Shown here: piece after piece, positions 35,209 through 49,800 of the stretch
Layout of the letters: each line of letters starts with the position of its first letter
How positions within the stretch are numbered: the stretch's first letter is position 1
Source: Prinia subflava
Lineage: Eukaryota > Chordata > Aves > Passeriformes > Cisticolidae
Direction of reading: 5' to 3'
DNA: 64,000 nucleotides
Assembly: GCF_021018805.1 (NCBI RefSeq)
Contig: NC_086248.1
Location: 23,940,922-24,004,921, forward strand
Position numbers and translations under genes: made by a program
Notes under the pieces: generated by a model
Database searches by the model: none
Told to the model about the DNA's origin: nothing
What the model saw: only the letters and a program-made list of their open reading frames with translations

Positions 35209-38200
35209 TTTTTTGAAGATTTTCTTGAAAACACTTGTAACTATTTCCTGGTTTTGACAACATTTTAATATTCCTGTTGGGGATGTGTGTGTGTCTATGT
35301 CTATTTCTACCCAGTTTTGAAATAACTAATTTATACTGATTTTACTGGAAGTTAACAGTAATTCATTTTTCTCTGGAGTAGAATGGGATGAAGGGAATGG
35401 TACTTACATAGTGAAAAAATATTTATGATTCTGGTGTTTATTTGGATTTTTCACTTTTTTTTCTGTGGATTTAAAAGTGCTCTAAAGAAATTTACTTAGC
35501 ATATCATGACAGTTTTTCTTCCCTAAAGATAACTCTTTCAGTCATGTAGGAGATGTATTTAATATAAGGGATATGTGTCTCCTTCAGCTTGGCATAAGAG
35601 TTCATCTTTGGTAATGAATAGCAGAAGTGACTGTTGAAATACAGTAGTTAGCCTGATGGATAATTTAAAAGTTAAAGGAAAATGGGATGTTCAGACAGAA
35701 GGAAAAAGAATGTCACATGTAAAATATTTTTTATCACAAACAGGTCAGAGCTTATTTTGTGTTGCAATGATAGCTCACTGCTGAGCTCCAAAATATAACT
35801 GGGAAAACCCCATGTGTCTGATTCTTCAGAAAACAGTTAAGGTGCTTAAGAAGAGGGTTTTGAGCCATAGTTTGGTGTTTCACTGCCATAAAAAAGGGAC
35901 AAGAGACAATGTAGTACAAAGAAGTATTACAAAAAGCAACCTTATCTCTGTGTTCTTCCCTAAAAAGATGAAGGTAAAAATTCATTTAGCAGCATTATTC
36001 ACAGGATTAGATTTGATTTCCCCAGAAAAACACTCTGCAGTTAAATTCTGCTGCTATTCTTAGCAATTTTTCAACTTTGCTGGAAAGGATGGAATATGAG
36101 ACCACTGCTGGTGAGTCACGTTGATGACAGACTGGATAATATCAAGTAGGTGTTTGGCTCCAACACTAACTCTCCTCACCAGTAAATATCTCTACTGAAA
36201 TAATGTATCAGGAATGGAGGACTGGACCAAGCAAAAATGTTTTGAAGTAATATTATGAAAGCAGGTTAAGTGATGGCTTGCATTTTTTTGTTTGTACTTT
36301 GGATGTGTCCTGGTGTAAAACTGAGGCTTTAACCTGCATTTGTTAATCCTGGAAAAAAATGGTATGAGTGAGGGAGGACTATAATATTTCTTGCCTGGCT
36401 CACTGCTGTAAGAACATTGTTGGCAATATGAGGTCAGAAAACAAGAATGGATGATTGAATTGGAGGTCCAGTCCACCTAGCTCGGTGTCCTGTCCTTGAC
36501 TGTTAGTTGAGGTTCGTGCTAATGGAAAAAAAAGGCACAGTTGAAAAGGATAGGTATTCCTCTGCCTTCCTTTTCTCCCTGACCTTAGTGTAAATAAGTA
36601 GATCTGTACACTGTGGATGCATTTTCTTCGGTTTTGATCTGTTTTCCTTTTTGGCATGTGGAACTTCCTGACACAGCAAGTTTCATAATAATTATGTGTT
36701 ATATGAACTGCCACATTAGTTTGTATGATAAATTCATATGATGTCTCATGGCAACTTTGTTCTTAGCCCAAGAATTCATGATGTTGTACTAGAAACTAGC
36801 TTTATACAGATCTGATTTTCTATACAATATCATAGTAGTCATAGTCTTGTTCTAGGTACTCACTGGTTCATATTTACAGGGAATCTTGTGCATGAATGGT
36901 CCAACCAATGTTGCTTAGACAGGAATCATATCCCCTCTTTGAGATGTCTATAATGTACTTCTGAGTGAGAAACAAATCTGATTATTTTTATATCCATTAA
37001 AAAAATGAGGCTATGATTAATCTGACTCATATTAAACATTTACCTTTGAGTAGGATGGACAGCATCTCAGAAGTACCAATTCCTCTTCATTGCATATAAA
37101 GAGAATGTGACTTAGATATAGATTTCTGTTCTGGACATCTCTGCATTTGGGCAGATGAATTTTGCTTTGGGGGAGGTCATTCACTAGAGGAAGAAGAAAT
37201 ATACATTATCCTGGGAAAAAAGCTGCTATATGAAATCATTCACCATATAATAGGCTGGTAAAATGCATTTTACTTGCTGTCCTTCCTCAGATACTCTTTG
37301 GGCAAGTGGTAGCTGGACCCTTTGGGCACTAGCTAAGATGCTTTTGCAGTGCAGAAGGAAATGGCAAGGAGATTTTATACAATGCATACTTTTAAAGCAG
37401 GGTTTTTTTCTTAATGCCTGACATCACGTTGTGCCCACACTTTTTTTGGTGAAATTGTCTGTAACCTAAAGAAAGCTCATTCTTTGGATGATGCATTTCA
37501 TTTAGATTGTAAAGAGGGCTCCCAGCACAGTGTCTCTTCAAAGGTCACCCAGAACATTTCGATTAATGCTATCTTGTGTCTGTTTGGCAGATAGAAAAAG
37601 GGAGGAAAAGAAAGCACACAAAACAGCAAGGCAAGGTAAAAAAACCACTTTACTCCTCTAGATAAAGCAAGGTGGCAGGTAAATGTTATCCTCACAAGCA
37701 CATGGTGCAGTGGGTTGGGGAATAAGATGATCACAGGGCCAAGGGAAGAGGAGAGCTGGTTTCTGCACCTGGGAGATAGCGAGCCTCAGCTTGCAAATGC
37801 CTTGGTGGTGTGCCTTTAATTGAGAGCTTGCCATCTTAAATCCATTCCAAAAATTTGATCTCCCAGATGGCTGAGGAATGTGTTGCTGCTGTACCAAACA
37901 TTGGCACAAATGTGCTGCCTTGCGAATGATGTTGCCCTTCTGATGTCAAGTCTTTCCTGATCCTGATGCCAAATCCATAGAGTTTGATTCCACTAGGTAA
38001 TTGAAAATTATATTTTGATTTTAACCATTTTCCAGTAGGAAAACATGACAGAAAAAAATATTCAAAGACATAACCCTTGACTGAGCCAACAAGTAAGCTT
38101 CAAGAACCTCTAGCATTTCACTTACCCAGTTTATGCAGTTTCTGTAACTAACAGCAAAGGGCATTTAGTTCCTAGTTGCACTTTCTGGCATTCTAGTAGT

Positions 38201-41200
38201 ATACTTTCTTTAAAAAAGCCAAAAAAGACCTTTAGACCTATTTCTTGATTGTTCTGGCATTCCAGCACTTGTTCAGAAATGTCTGGTGCCAGCATGATAT
38301 TTCAACACAGAAACTGTAAAGAAAGTATCAGAGTACAATTTTAAGTTTGTTCAGGACCTATGGTATGAACTTTGGATGTGGAAGGCAGGCTCTAGGTGCT
38401 TGAGACCTACAGAAGACTTCAATACTTTACTTGATAGTCTTCAGAAATAATTGAAGAGGAGAGAGTGGGTAAACCCCAGGTTACAATCATTCTTCTCCTA
38501 CTAATTCAGAGACTGGCCTTGCTTCAACTACCCGATTTTCATTCCCTAAAATCAGAAATTTAGAAATTCTTATTTTAGCTAATAGGGCTAATCAATAGGC
38601 TGTGATTCATCTCTCCTGCATTTAGACAGCTGCATTTACATCTGAAGAGGTTGTCCAGGCTCCTGTTGCAGTCAGCAGAAGGAAGTAGGGACTTCTTGGG
38701 CATTATTCTCTGATGTAGTTTAGATGCCTATCTTCATTCTTTTATCTTCACTCTATTCTCTTTCCTTTGGCCATAATGGAGCCTTGAACAAGGTCACATG
38801 TAGATTTGTAAATACTTATGCTTCCTTAACTGTTTGTACAGGAAACGTCCCTTCAAGTTTGCAAAAACTTTGGTTTTTCATACCATTGCAGTGCTATGTT
38901 TTTGTCTGTCAATTCTTTTAATTCAATCCTCAGAGTTATATTTGATGTGGAACTGAGGTATCAACAGGCACACCAAAACTTTAGTGAATTTCAAGATATA
39001 CACAAGTGAAAATGCAGGGAAAAGGTAGACTGAAATCTGGGCACAGTCCCAAGAAACAGCCATTGACATTCCTACTCCTGCGGAAAGTGTTAGGCTATTT
39101 TAAGAACCACTGTTTTTGATTGATAGCAGAGGGGATTCCAGTCTGAAAGAGTATTTTTCAGCATGTTAAGTATGTCAGGCATTTATTATCTTACACACTC
39201 TTGTCTTTCCTTCATGTTTTCTGAAGCTATTTTTACCCCACAACCTTTTTTAATATTCTATTACATCCTATAAATTCTTTCGGGTACATTGGGCAAGCTA
39301 ACAATACTCTGCTTGTGTTTCTCTCTTGAATAATATAGGATAGAATGATCAAGTAGCATTCAATTTGTAATATTAATTGTGTGAATTTAAGTACAGCAGT
39401 TTCCAGGTTGTAATAGCCATAACTCCTTCCTCTCAGGGAATGTTGCCATTTAGACATCACCACTGCAGTGGGATTGGTCCACAAGCCTTGTAGATGCCTT
39501 TATTGAATTGTCAAAGAGAATAGTCCTGGAAGGTTACTCTCCTTGCTGTGTTTGTGAATTCAGGACAGTTTCTGATTAATAGTTACTAGTCAGGAAAGAA
39601 AAAGTTGTGAAGGAACATCACATGCCCTGAGAGAGGGCAATTACACCAGCAGAAAAAAATGGCTGTAGGATAAACATGATTACCTGTACTTTGCTTGGCA
39701 ACTATATTGTGTTTTGGGAAAATAGAATTAAGAAATGTGGAGGAAAAAAATCTACTCATAGGATGATTTACATATACTTAATAAATGTTTTTCACTCAGA
39801 ATTAATTTGTCAAAAGGAGATGGAAATTATTTAACTAGTGTGCATTCACTCATCATCACAGATGCAGTCAGTGTATCTGCTTTCAAATAATTAATGAAAG
39901 CTTCACTTAGACTGCAGAGAACTTTTCTATGCCTTTGTCATGAAAGTGCAAGACAGAAATATGTGGAAATATCCCACTTCCATTGCTTGAATTTCGCTTA
40001 ATTTTAGAGTGTAAATACTCTGAATATGAATTAAAGCAGTAAAATTATGCAGGAACTGAAAAAATTCTTGCAAGAATTAACTGAAGTTGTAGTAACAGAT
40101 GAACCAGTTGATTGTTCTCATCTAGTTTTCCATTTCTATTAGAAAATCATAATGCAGAAAATTTCAGTTCTAGGAAAAAAATGCCTTGCAATATGCAATC
40201 TTTACCAACAAAACATCTTTTCTCATTTAAACAAGAGTGACTTTACAAAGGACACTGTCTACAGATAAAGAAAGACATTTGTAGGAAGAGAGAGTGTTAT
40301 ATCTCACCTGATAAACCTTATTAGTATACATAACCAAGCTGTGCTGCATCACCCAGAGCAATGTGCTCAATAACAAGTTAATAATCAAACCTGTTTTCTG
40401 CAACAGTGAGCTGAAGGGCACATATATACATGTGTGCCTATAGACACATAGTGACACAGACAGAAATGAATTTAATAAATCCATGAGATTTATTGTAGAT
40501 ACTGACCATGGTACCTGTAGCAGGTAAACTCAGTACCTGTATGACTGAACCTGATACTCTGACTCATTGCACATGGTGTCAGATTAACCTAATTTCCTTT
40601 GTGCTTGCACTTATTGGACTGAAATCAGAAGTCATTGGCAGGAGGTTTTATTTAAATTATTTTTTCTTAGGCTGTTTTGTACAGAGAAAACTTAATTCTC
40701 CAGGGAAAGATTCTACATTGCCTGAGGTAGGGCAGAAATCCGGACAGCTGAACTAAGGAGACAAAGAACATCACTTGCAGAGAAGGAGTTGGGCTTGAAG
40801 AGAGCTTGAAAGAGTGCTGCTCTTTTCCTCAGTAACATTACTCATTGGCTTACAGCCTCTGCAAACAAAGCTGGCTTAACTGATCAATTGCCTGAAGTTA
40901 AGTAGTATGAAATGGAAATAAGGGTATATAAATCCATTTTGATCAGAATTTACTACAAAAAAAAAAAAAAAGGCCAGTTTTACTGAAATTTGATGTGGAG
41001 TTATTCCAGGCTCTCTAGAAGATTCTGTACCTTCACTTGACCCCAAACATGCATGAGACCATGGAGCTGGCTGCCTTCTTTATGCTGTGGGCTCCCAGCA
41101 TGCATGTGTAAAAAGATGTCCACATTTGTTTAATTTACAGACCCAGAGGGGTGTCTGGAAGGACATACTAAGCTTCGTCTCCCTTCCGACCACCAAACCC

Positions 41201-44200
41201 ACTGTTCTAAAGATACTGTAAATCTTAAAAGAGAAGGTACCAGCACTGAGAGAGCAGTCCAATATTCTGGCATGTAGATTAGTCCAAGAGGCAGTGCAGT
41301 ATTCTGACATGTAGGTTATTTTCAATTCATTCAGTCTGAAACAAATCTGGTCTCTTCCTATTTATTTTCCAGATTTATATCATGATTCTTGAGCTGGAGA
41401 TGACAGAATACAAAAAATTAAATGGCTCTTACTGACCATATTTGCCAGCTAGCACTACAGTGCAGGGCAAGGAAGAAGTCTCCTTTTCCAGGTATGAAGA
41501 TGAGATGAAATGAAAAAGCTGAGATAAAAAGCTTTTCCTACCCAAAGTAAAATTCACACCTAATTAAAATATCTCAGTCAAAATTCTGGAAAAGGGATTT
41601 GTAGTTCTCTTCAAATTATGGGCTTTCAAGGTTTTCTTATGTAAAAATTTCCCAAGTACATCCATTTCAGCTTTAATGGCTTCATTTTACAGTATACTCT
41701 GAGTGTTTTGGTGCAGGTCTGAAACCATATCTCTATCCCAAATACAGAAAGCAGAAGTTATTTTGATAAGTCCTTTGATCCTATGAGTTTGATCTGAGCA
41801 CCCCTCACAGAACAGAGATCCACAGGGTGGTCATTTCTGTTTAACACAAAGGGAAGGGGAAAAGAAAAATCATTGTCCTCTTTTAAAAGGCATTCTACTG
41901 GAGTGGGGCAGGTGAATGTGGGTGCCACCAGCATCCTGGAGATCCAGCCTTTGAATATTTTTTAAAATCAACCTTAAGTTACATCCCAGTCCCTAAATCT
42001 CATCCTCTATTAATAACACCCCTTACCTATTAGTGGGAAATAAGCAATCATAAATACTGAATATTTTCTGAATATAAAGCAGTGTAATAAAAGAAGGAAT
42101 GAGCATTACCTCTTGCAAGTATGGCCTCTTGCCTGGTGGTTGGGGAATACATGGCAGACTTTATTCAGAAAGCTGGTTTGAAAAGGAAAAACAACTGCCT
42201 GTATTACACACCTGCACTTGTTTGGTAGTGTAACCATCTCTATATTGTCAACCTCTTCCTAGTGTAATAGAAAGAATATTAGAGCATTTCAAATTTATTA
42301 AATCAAATAACTTATAAATAGTTTATGGAGGATACAAATTGGATGCTAAACAATATTTAGGAAGGTATTTAGAAATGGATTATATGCTAATGGAAAACAT
42401 TGTAACCAATAAGTAATAGTTCTTACTATAGATGCATGATAATATTAGATAATATTTTGTATAGGAAATACTTTTTTGAGCCTTACCTATTTTCCTGTGC
42501 TACTAAAAGCCTGATCGCTGAAGTTTGGCACAGAATTTGCATTACTGTCCTGAGGGATTATTTTAGAATGCTAGGTGGCACTGGAAAATGTTTCTTGATC
42601 CCCAGCTGAAATATCTTCCTGCTCTGTTTTTTCCCCCACTGATTGGGTAGTGTGGACCAATGAAGCCACAGGGAGATACAAGGAGTGGTGGCAGTTGACA
42701 TCAGCTGAAGAAGAAACCCACAGTCCCTTAATAAACCTTCAGATGACTTTTACCTCTCTAGTGAACTCTTCCTCAGATACTTCAGATTTTTTTAATGCTT
42801 TCCTAAAGCTGCAGGATTCATTCTTTACTATTGCACAATTTTAGCTCTTTATAAAGTTTGCTCCATCATTATTGTAATTTTTTCTCATAGGCACGGTGGT
42901 GTCAAATTTTTTTACCAACGTATTTACCGACAGCTTTAAAAAAACCACCTGCAATGGTTTATATGATGCTGAAGTTCTGCTCTGCAGCAGAGTGTTCTAC
43001 AGGAATGGTTCAATATAGTATGTAGTATTTTGTATGGAAATATGCATCAACAAATAGTATAGATGATAAAAAGTCTGAAGTTGATCACTAGGTGATCTCT
43101 GGTTTAACAAACACCTGTGTTAATGAACGAAGCTTTAGTTTTTTGAAGAGGTTCTCCACCCCAAAGGAAAAATATTGTGGTAATTTTGGTAATTAGAAGG
43201 CTATTTGCTACTTTCATCTACTTTCTTTGTCACATTTGAGGTATAGTTTAGGATTTGCCTGCAAGTTGTGGAGACTGTATTAAAGAATATGGTATCATTA
43301 GCTTTTCTTTTCCTCAGTGTCATGTCCTTGTCAATTTTAAAGCTATTAGGTTTAGTTTTAAATGGTATTTCACTGCAGTACTTACTTTACTGCATACTTG
43401 CATGGATCAAGTATGTGGGAATGCTTTTAGAGAATTAGGGTTTGACACAGTGCAGTGATGCTTATACATATTTATATACATTTAAGCATGAAATTGATTC
43501 TTTTTGAATATAATGGATAGACAGATCCCTGAGGCTATTGTCTTTATACATTGATTTTCTCTATCACTAGAGATGAACTTGGCTGGCTGTCATAAAAAAA
43601 TCTTCATTTCCATAACAGGCAGAGAAATGTGATTGCTTTTGCAGAATTCCACACTGTGAGCTCAAGGATTCTCAGTGTATTTTATTACAGTTGCAGTTGA
43701 CTGATGGATATTAACCTCATGCTAATCACTGTAAATGTAAAATTTTCTGTCTCAGATGGTGTTTACTACAAAGATTACTGATATAATTTATTCACAGAAA
43801 CAATAAGATTTTTTAAAAGTTGTTTAGAAGCCATTTTAAAATCTAATAAACTTATACATTACTTTGGACCATCTATAATATTTATGGTGCACATACAGTC
43901 ATACTGCTCCTGAACCTGAACAGCAAAGAGGAAATATCTTCTAAGCTGACAGTATTTAAACTCTTTAAAGCATCAACATTGTGTAGTAATTTTTGTAAGC
44001 GATTCTTCAGATATTTTAATCCCTATCACGTGTCTTGCTAATGAGATGAATATCCAAGCCAAAAAGAATAATAACAAAAAGATTGTTATACTGGAGACTC
44101 ATATAAGGAGGAAGGTATAATGTACATTTTACATTTAGTTCTGAATTTTGCTCAGTAATATTATCTGGCCTTGTTAATGGTGTGGTCTTCTGTCTCATGC

Positions 44201-46703
44201 TTTGGGAGTGTCTTGCACAGGATTGGACTAGTTTTCCATGGCAGAATATAAACCAAGTCCATGCTTTCTTTTCTCATTAGAAAAAGTAAGAGCAGCACAT
44301 TTGACCACAGAGGAACATTTTCATTAAAGTACTCTGGACAAAATTTGACGATGTCCACTGAAATCAATAGTGAAAAATCTCAGAGGCCACTCTGGTCCCA
44401 GAATTGCCATCCCACATCAGCACTCATTGGTTGGTTTGGGCGTATTCAACACTGCTTTGTCCCCCTTTGGTCTCAGTGAGGCATGGACATGGTCAGTGGC
44501 TGTGACCTGAACACCTGCTCCCACCACTGCAGGCAGTGTCTGCCAGAGCCTGTGCAAGTGGGAATGAGCTACAAAGGACTAGGTCCAAGTTGCTAGAGAT
44601 TTAGGGATTAGTATTTCCAGAAGGTGATACTTGGGCCCAGAAAACCTGCTGCCATGCATATGAGTGTTTCCAAGGGACTTCTTAATTTTATGAAGGCTGA
44701 CACAGCTGGAAAACAGTAGTTAGGCTAAAATGATGCTTCAAAAGGTTTTTTTGTCTCCTTTATTGACAGTGGAAAATGGAATGTATCTCTTGTATATGTG
44801 TGTGCTGTGGTCTTGAATGAAATTTTCACTGGGAGAAACCTGCAAAATGATTTCAAGGTTTTCTCTAGGCAATCAAACATTTCTATTATACTGCCATTAT
44901 TGTATTACTAGATGGTATATGTGAGGTATTTTCATAATATAAAAGGTATTAGAATGTCCAACTTTAATCAATTATCCTTTTATAATATCTACATTGGCAG
45001 AACCTTATTTTGCTAGTAATGCTTGAAAGTTTATTACTTATTCATCAGCATCTTAAATTAGACAGTCTTAGTATTTCAGCTCTCTGTAGCAGGGCATGTT
45101 GATTAGTGTTTCTAGAAAGATTTGGCATAAGTTAGGCTGATGCTGGCAGAGAGAGGTGGGTAGCATATGTAGTGCATTATCACTATACGTTTTCAGTGTT
45201 GGCAGGAACAGAAGCAAGCTGACATAACACATCTCGATAAGTAATACTGCTATTACCACTGTCACTTTTATCATCAGCTACGCAAAACATGGACCTAGGA
45301 CTCTGATTTGATGTTAAAATAACATTGGCATGTATTGACATATATATCATATTGATTTTGTCATGACATTCCTTGGCAGGAGTAAGATTATTATATATTG
45401 CTTCAGTTTACTTGTTAACATTGCCCTTAATATCTCCTTCAGGAGGCAGTGGTTATTTTTGTGCCTTTTTTTTACCCCAAGCGACAAAGATGGCACTTAT
45501 TGATTTGGATATAAAATACTTATAGGTAACATTTTGGTATGAGGGGCTGTCATACAATTAATTTCATTGCCAGCAGTTCAAGTCATGAACAGATTCAGTG
45601 TAATTCAAAGATTTTTTTTTCAGAATACAAATCCATTTTTGTGTTTTCCATCAAAATTAAATGTCTAGAGCAACCTACTTTTTCTGTTAAAAATGAAATT
45701 TTACTATTACCTATGTAATGATTGATGCATCTTTAAGATGTGCTAATCATTTGATTGCAATTTAAACTTGATTAGAGGTTGCTAACTTCTGAATGTGAAT
45801 GACTGGTATCAAAATACTAGGCTGATTTAGCAGAGGTAGTCTGGAAAACAGTGTGCTGCAAATTGCATAACCCTCCAAAGTACAGGAATTTTAGTGTGAT
45901 ATAACTGGCGTACTCTGAATGGATGGTGGGAACCTGAGCTGTGAGGCATGTACTTGCACAAATTCATGATGACTTAGCACTCTAGATCTCACTGGCGTTG
46001 ACTTGGCCATAGACTTCTATTTTCACCATGCAGGTACTATGGAAGGGTACAGAAAGTGTGGGCTTTTGTCTAGAGCTCAGCAGTGCACATTTGCACAAAA
46101 AAGATCATTTGTGAGGACTGAGAGGTGCTTGCTGGAACCTGTGAGTCATGAGAGGTGGGACCACAGTGGCTCTTAGTCCTGTGTTGCCTTTGCAGGACTC
46201 ATCTGCTGGTGCTGTGTGGTGTTTTCTCCATGCACATGAGCCATTCCCTCTAAAGGTTGGAGGGCCATGTTTAAAGGAAAGGAGGCACCACCATGCTGTG
46301 GCCATCTGGATGAGAGCCACTTTGGTGTGGAGGATGAGTCATTTGGTTAGCACAGAGCTGTGCTCTGCTTATTAAATTAGGTGACGTGTTACACAATTAG
46401 CCTGTATTTGCTCGGCTGGTGACCCAGACTGGCTCAGGTCTCCTGTGCTCTGGAGCTTAAGAAGGGATGATTTGGATCTATCTGTAATAATCGCCCCAGA
46501 AAGTTACGACCCTGGAGTTGTGAAGCTGCCTTGGGGAGTCATCAGGAAAAGCCGACTGTAGAAAAGAGCTCAAGCCCTGGTCCTTGAAAGCGGTAAGGAT
46601 CTGACTCGGAGCCACGGGGAGCAGCTCGCCTTGCTCGGCATTCTCAGCTGTGGCCCTTTCCAAATTTAGGCCTCTAAACTGGGTATCAGTTTCTTACGAG
46701 AAT
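35209..46703. other. AT-rich noncoding stretch
   Basis: No gene is supported over about 11.5 kb. Frames on both strands are short and unremarkable. A pure A15 run is at 40957-40971. Slightly GC-richer patches are at 37640-37930, 44390-44600 and 46130-46690, without recognisable products. No CR1, LTR or SINE was recognised. Confidence 0.55.
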
Positions 46704-46826
46704 GAGACTATAAAAACTGCCCCGCTGGGTCAGGCAGAGTCCCGGCTGGTGCAGCGCCCTGTCTCGGGCTGTGTCTGAGAGCTGACACCTAGAGAACCGT
46801 GTGAGCAAGGGGCCAGCATTACGAAC
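46704..46826 (+). repeat. Degraded ancient interspersed repeat
   Basis: From TATAAAAACTGCCCCGCTGG through CCTGTCTC to CACCTAGAGAA and CCAGCATTACG. This resembles, base order for base order, a common old repeat of birds and other sauropsids with the landmarks CTGGGTCAGA, CAGTATCCTGTCT and GCCTAGAG. I cannot name the family with confidence. Because of this similarity, the TATAAAAAC at its left edge should not be taken as a promoter. Confidence 0.45.
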
Positions 46827-49800
46827 TGAACTCACATCTTTTTGCGAGGCAATTACAATACCTCATCATTAGGCACGGAGCATGTCAGTGAGTTTCTCCT
46901 AATGAAAGTCTTTCATGTTGTTCAACTAATTGAATATTCGCTGGGCCAGAGCAGGGGACCTAAATTATCCTTTCCATTCCCATGTCCTGATCAACAGCTA
47001 GTCCTTAGCTGCTTCTGCATTGCCCTAAATATTAGTTATTTATATGGATTTTTTTGTGGAATTTCTATGTATTTGTTAAATGAATCCCTCTTTGATACCT
47101 TATAGTAGCCTAGTAGGATTTTTTTTCCCTTAAATGTTTTTATTATGGGCTTTTTTCTCCCCTCCAATGATTCAATTTTCGTCAGAAAATTTCAAGATGC
47201 TTTTAACAGTTCTCTGCATTCTGGACAGAATTTAATTGAATGAAAATTTCTTACATTTGATGTCAAAACCTAACAGCAAACCAGTTCTTGGTGACTTTTT
47301 TTGTGCACCTTCCTTTGTTGCTACATGAGTAAATTACATTCTTTGCATATTCTTCAAAGATATCATGCTTCTTTTTTATTTTATTTGAGATTTTATTTTT
47401 CAATAATTATATTGTAATTTTATAATAATAATAATAATGAAAAAGCTTTTGCATTGAACTAGATGTCATTAGGCTCTCAGAAGCTGTGTTTGATAATTTA
47501 GTGAGTGCATTTTACAATTCCCGGAAAAATGTGCAGTCAACCTGAAGAGAAAAGAAACATGAAGCTTTACCAGAGGGTTTATCTTACTGATCAGTTGCAA
47601 TGATGGATGCAGCGTATAAGAATTCTTTCCCAGAATATACTTTCTAAGTGTGTATTTGTGTACCAGATGTCTTAAAGTGGTAACAAATACCAAAGAAAAA
47701 AAAAAGGAAATAAAAAAGAAGATAAATATCTTAGAGGTGATGTAGTATTCAGTGTTGCTGACTAAGAAATACTGTAAAAGGGTTTTTCATGATGTTTCAG
47801 GCTTGTTACCAGGTATGAAAGGCCTCATGACTACAAATGCTTGACTAACATATTCAAATGAATTATTCCCTTTTAGCAGAGACACATTTTCATGCTACCC
47901 AGGGAAGAAGTAATAGTAAGCGATTTAAATTTGCACCACAGTAATTTCTTTTGTTTTGCAATTGTGGATGTCCAGCAGTCCCTAGATGATTTGTTCACTG
48001 TCTGTACTCCACAGACAGATAATAACCTTTAAAAATAGTCTTGCAATCAGGTACCCACGCTCCAAGAGAGATAAACCAAGTTTAGATGAGAAAACAACTT
48101 CTGAAGTGTGCCACATGGGTAATCAGGGTTGAAACAAGCTGATAATTTAGAATTTGGTCTTCTGAAATGATATAGCATAATTCTTATGGAACTGTTCCAT
48201 TTGTTAGTCTTCATGGAATGAAGTGTATTTTTAAGTAGCAGGTGCAAATATATGAAAGCCTATTGTATTTTTTATTTTGATACAATCTCAAAAAACATCA
48301 TAAAATCCTGCTCAAGTCTAAATTTTTTCATTTTAAAAAATTTCCATTAAAAACTCTTTTCATGTGAGCAAGGCCTAGTGTATTGTAATAGGACAAGTAT
48401 ATAGTCTGCTGACCTAAGTATTTGCAAAAGCAAATCCCAAATTCTTGACACTTCACCTCCACCCACATAGCATTCTCCCGTCTTTCATTTTACAAACACA
48501 CACACGCACAAAGACATGCACTTTCTACGGAAACCATGCCAAAGCCTCTTAATCCTGAATGCTTTATTGAATGTTTGAGGTTCTAGTAAATTGGAGTGAA
48601 AATGCAATGACTAAGAAATATTTTGTGTCCTCTGTAGCAGACAAGGCATTCTTAAGCAGACCTGATTTTGTTTTGTAGCACAAATCACTCTTTATAAACC
48701 TTTTTTGCTGTTGAATTTTGCCAAGAGCAGCTGTGGGTCAGTACAGCCTTAAATCCTGTGTTTATTTAGCATGAGTGAGGAGCCAAACAAAAATGTCTGC
48801 CAATTGCTTCAAATCTGTGACCATGTGGGTTTTTCATATGCACTGTTTTGGAAGAAGAGTAAAGGCATCTGACAGATCAGATGTGCAGATCCTTCACGTG
48901 CAACCTTCTGGCTTGTTTGTGACCATCAGGTGCTGCAGTGGCTCTTGGCTGCTTGCAGGCAAAAGTCAGGTTCCAGTGAGTGCTGCAGAACAAAAACCTC
49001 TCCTCTCACAGTTACCAAAAACCCCTTTCTTGCTCCTCAAATCCTTTTTCCAAGGCCTTAGTGTCAGGATTTTTGAGTAAAATGCTTCCCCTTCTCTGGA
49101 AGGTTGTAACACCAGTCTAACATTCAAGAACCATGTCTAACAATTCTGACTAGGAAAAGGCTTCATCAGAAGGAAGGTTTCAACCTTTGGTGCTAATGGT
49201 GGAAGAGTTCTTTCAAAGCTTATGCTTAAAATAGTCTGGTAGCTGGGCCATTCATCAGCACTGTAGGAAACGAGGGGTGAGTTTTCTTCATCATTCAGAG
49301 AGAGACATATTCACAACAGTTTTATCTTCCCATTCTGGTGCTTCCACTAATCATTCCCCCCTCAATTCAAGGCACCATCCAGATAAAATTAATAGAGCCA
49401 AATATGTTTGGATAGAAGGTTTTGTTCAAGCAAACTAACTTTTTTAATGTGGAAGGAAATACATAAATGAAAAATTCCTGGTCCACGGCAGAACTGCAAA
49501 GGAGATGGGATTTCCTATGTACAATGGCAGTACAGAATCTGTTGAGGCAGCATAAAACAAAACAGTTTTGCAACATGCAACAAAACAGTCAGCATCCGAC
49601 TTCTACTGAAGTTAAAGGCAACCTTTTAAATTGATGGAATTTCATCATCTACTAGTATATTTGGTAATTTTCTAAAAGAATCTTTCTTGGAAAGTAGAGA
49701 AAAAGTAATTTCTTGGTAGAAGAAGGCTTTTAAGTTACTTCCAAAAATAACTTCATTAATTTCCTTAACTTCTAAATTCTTTTCTGCATGCTAATGTCTG

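Noticed and set aside
46708..46716. TATA box of a host promoter
   Set aside because: It lies at the edge of a sequence that follows an old interspersed repeat, and no reading frame or exon follows.
48493..48508. (AC)n microsatellite
   Set aside because: Only a few units with interruptions; too short to call.
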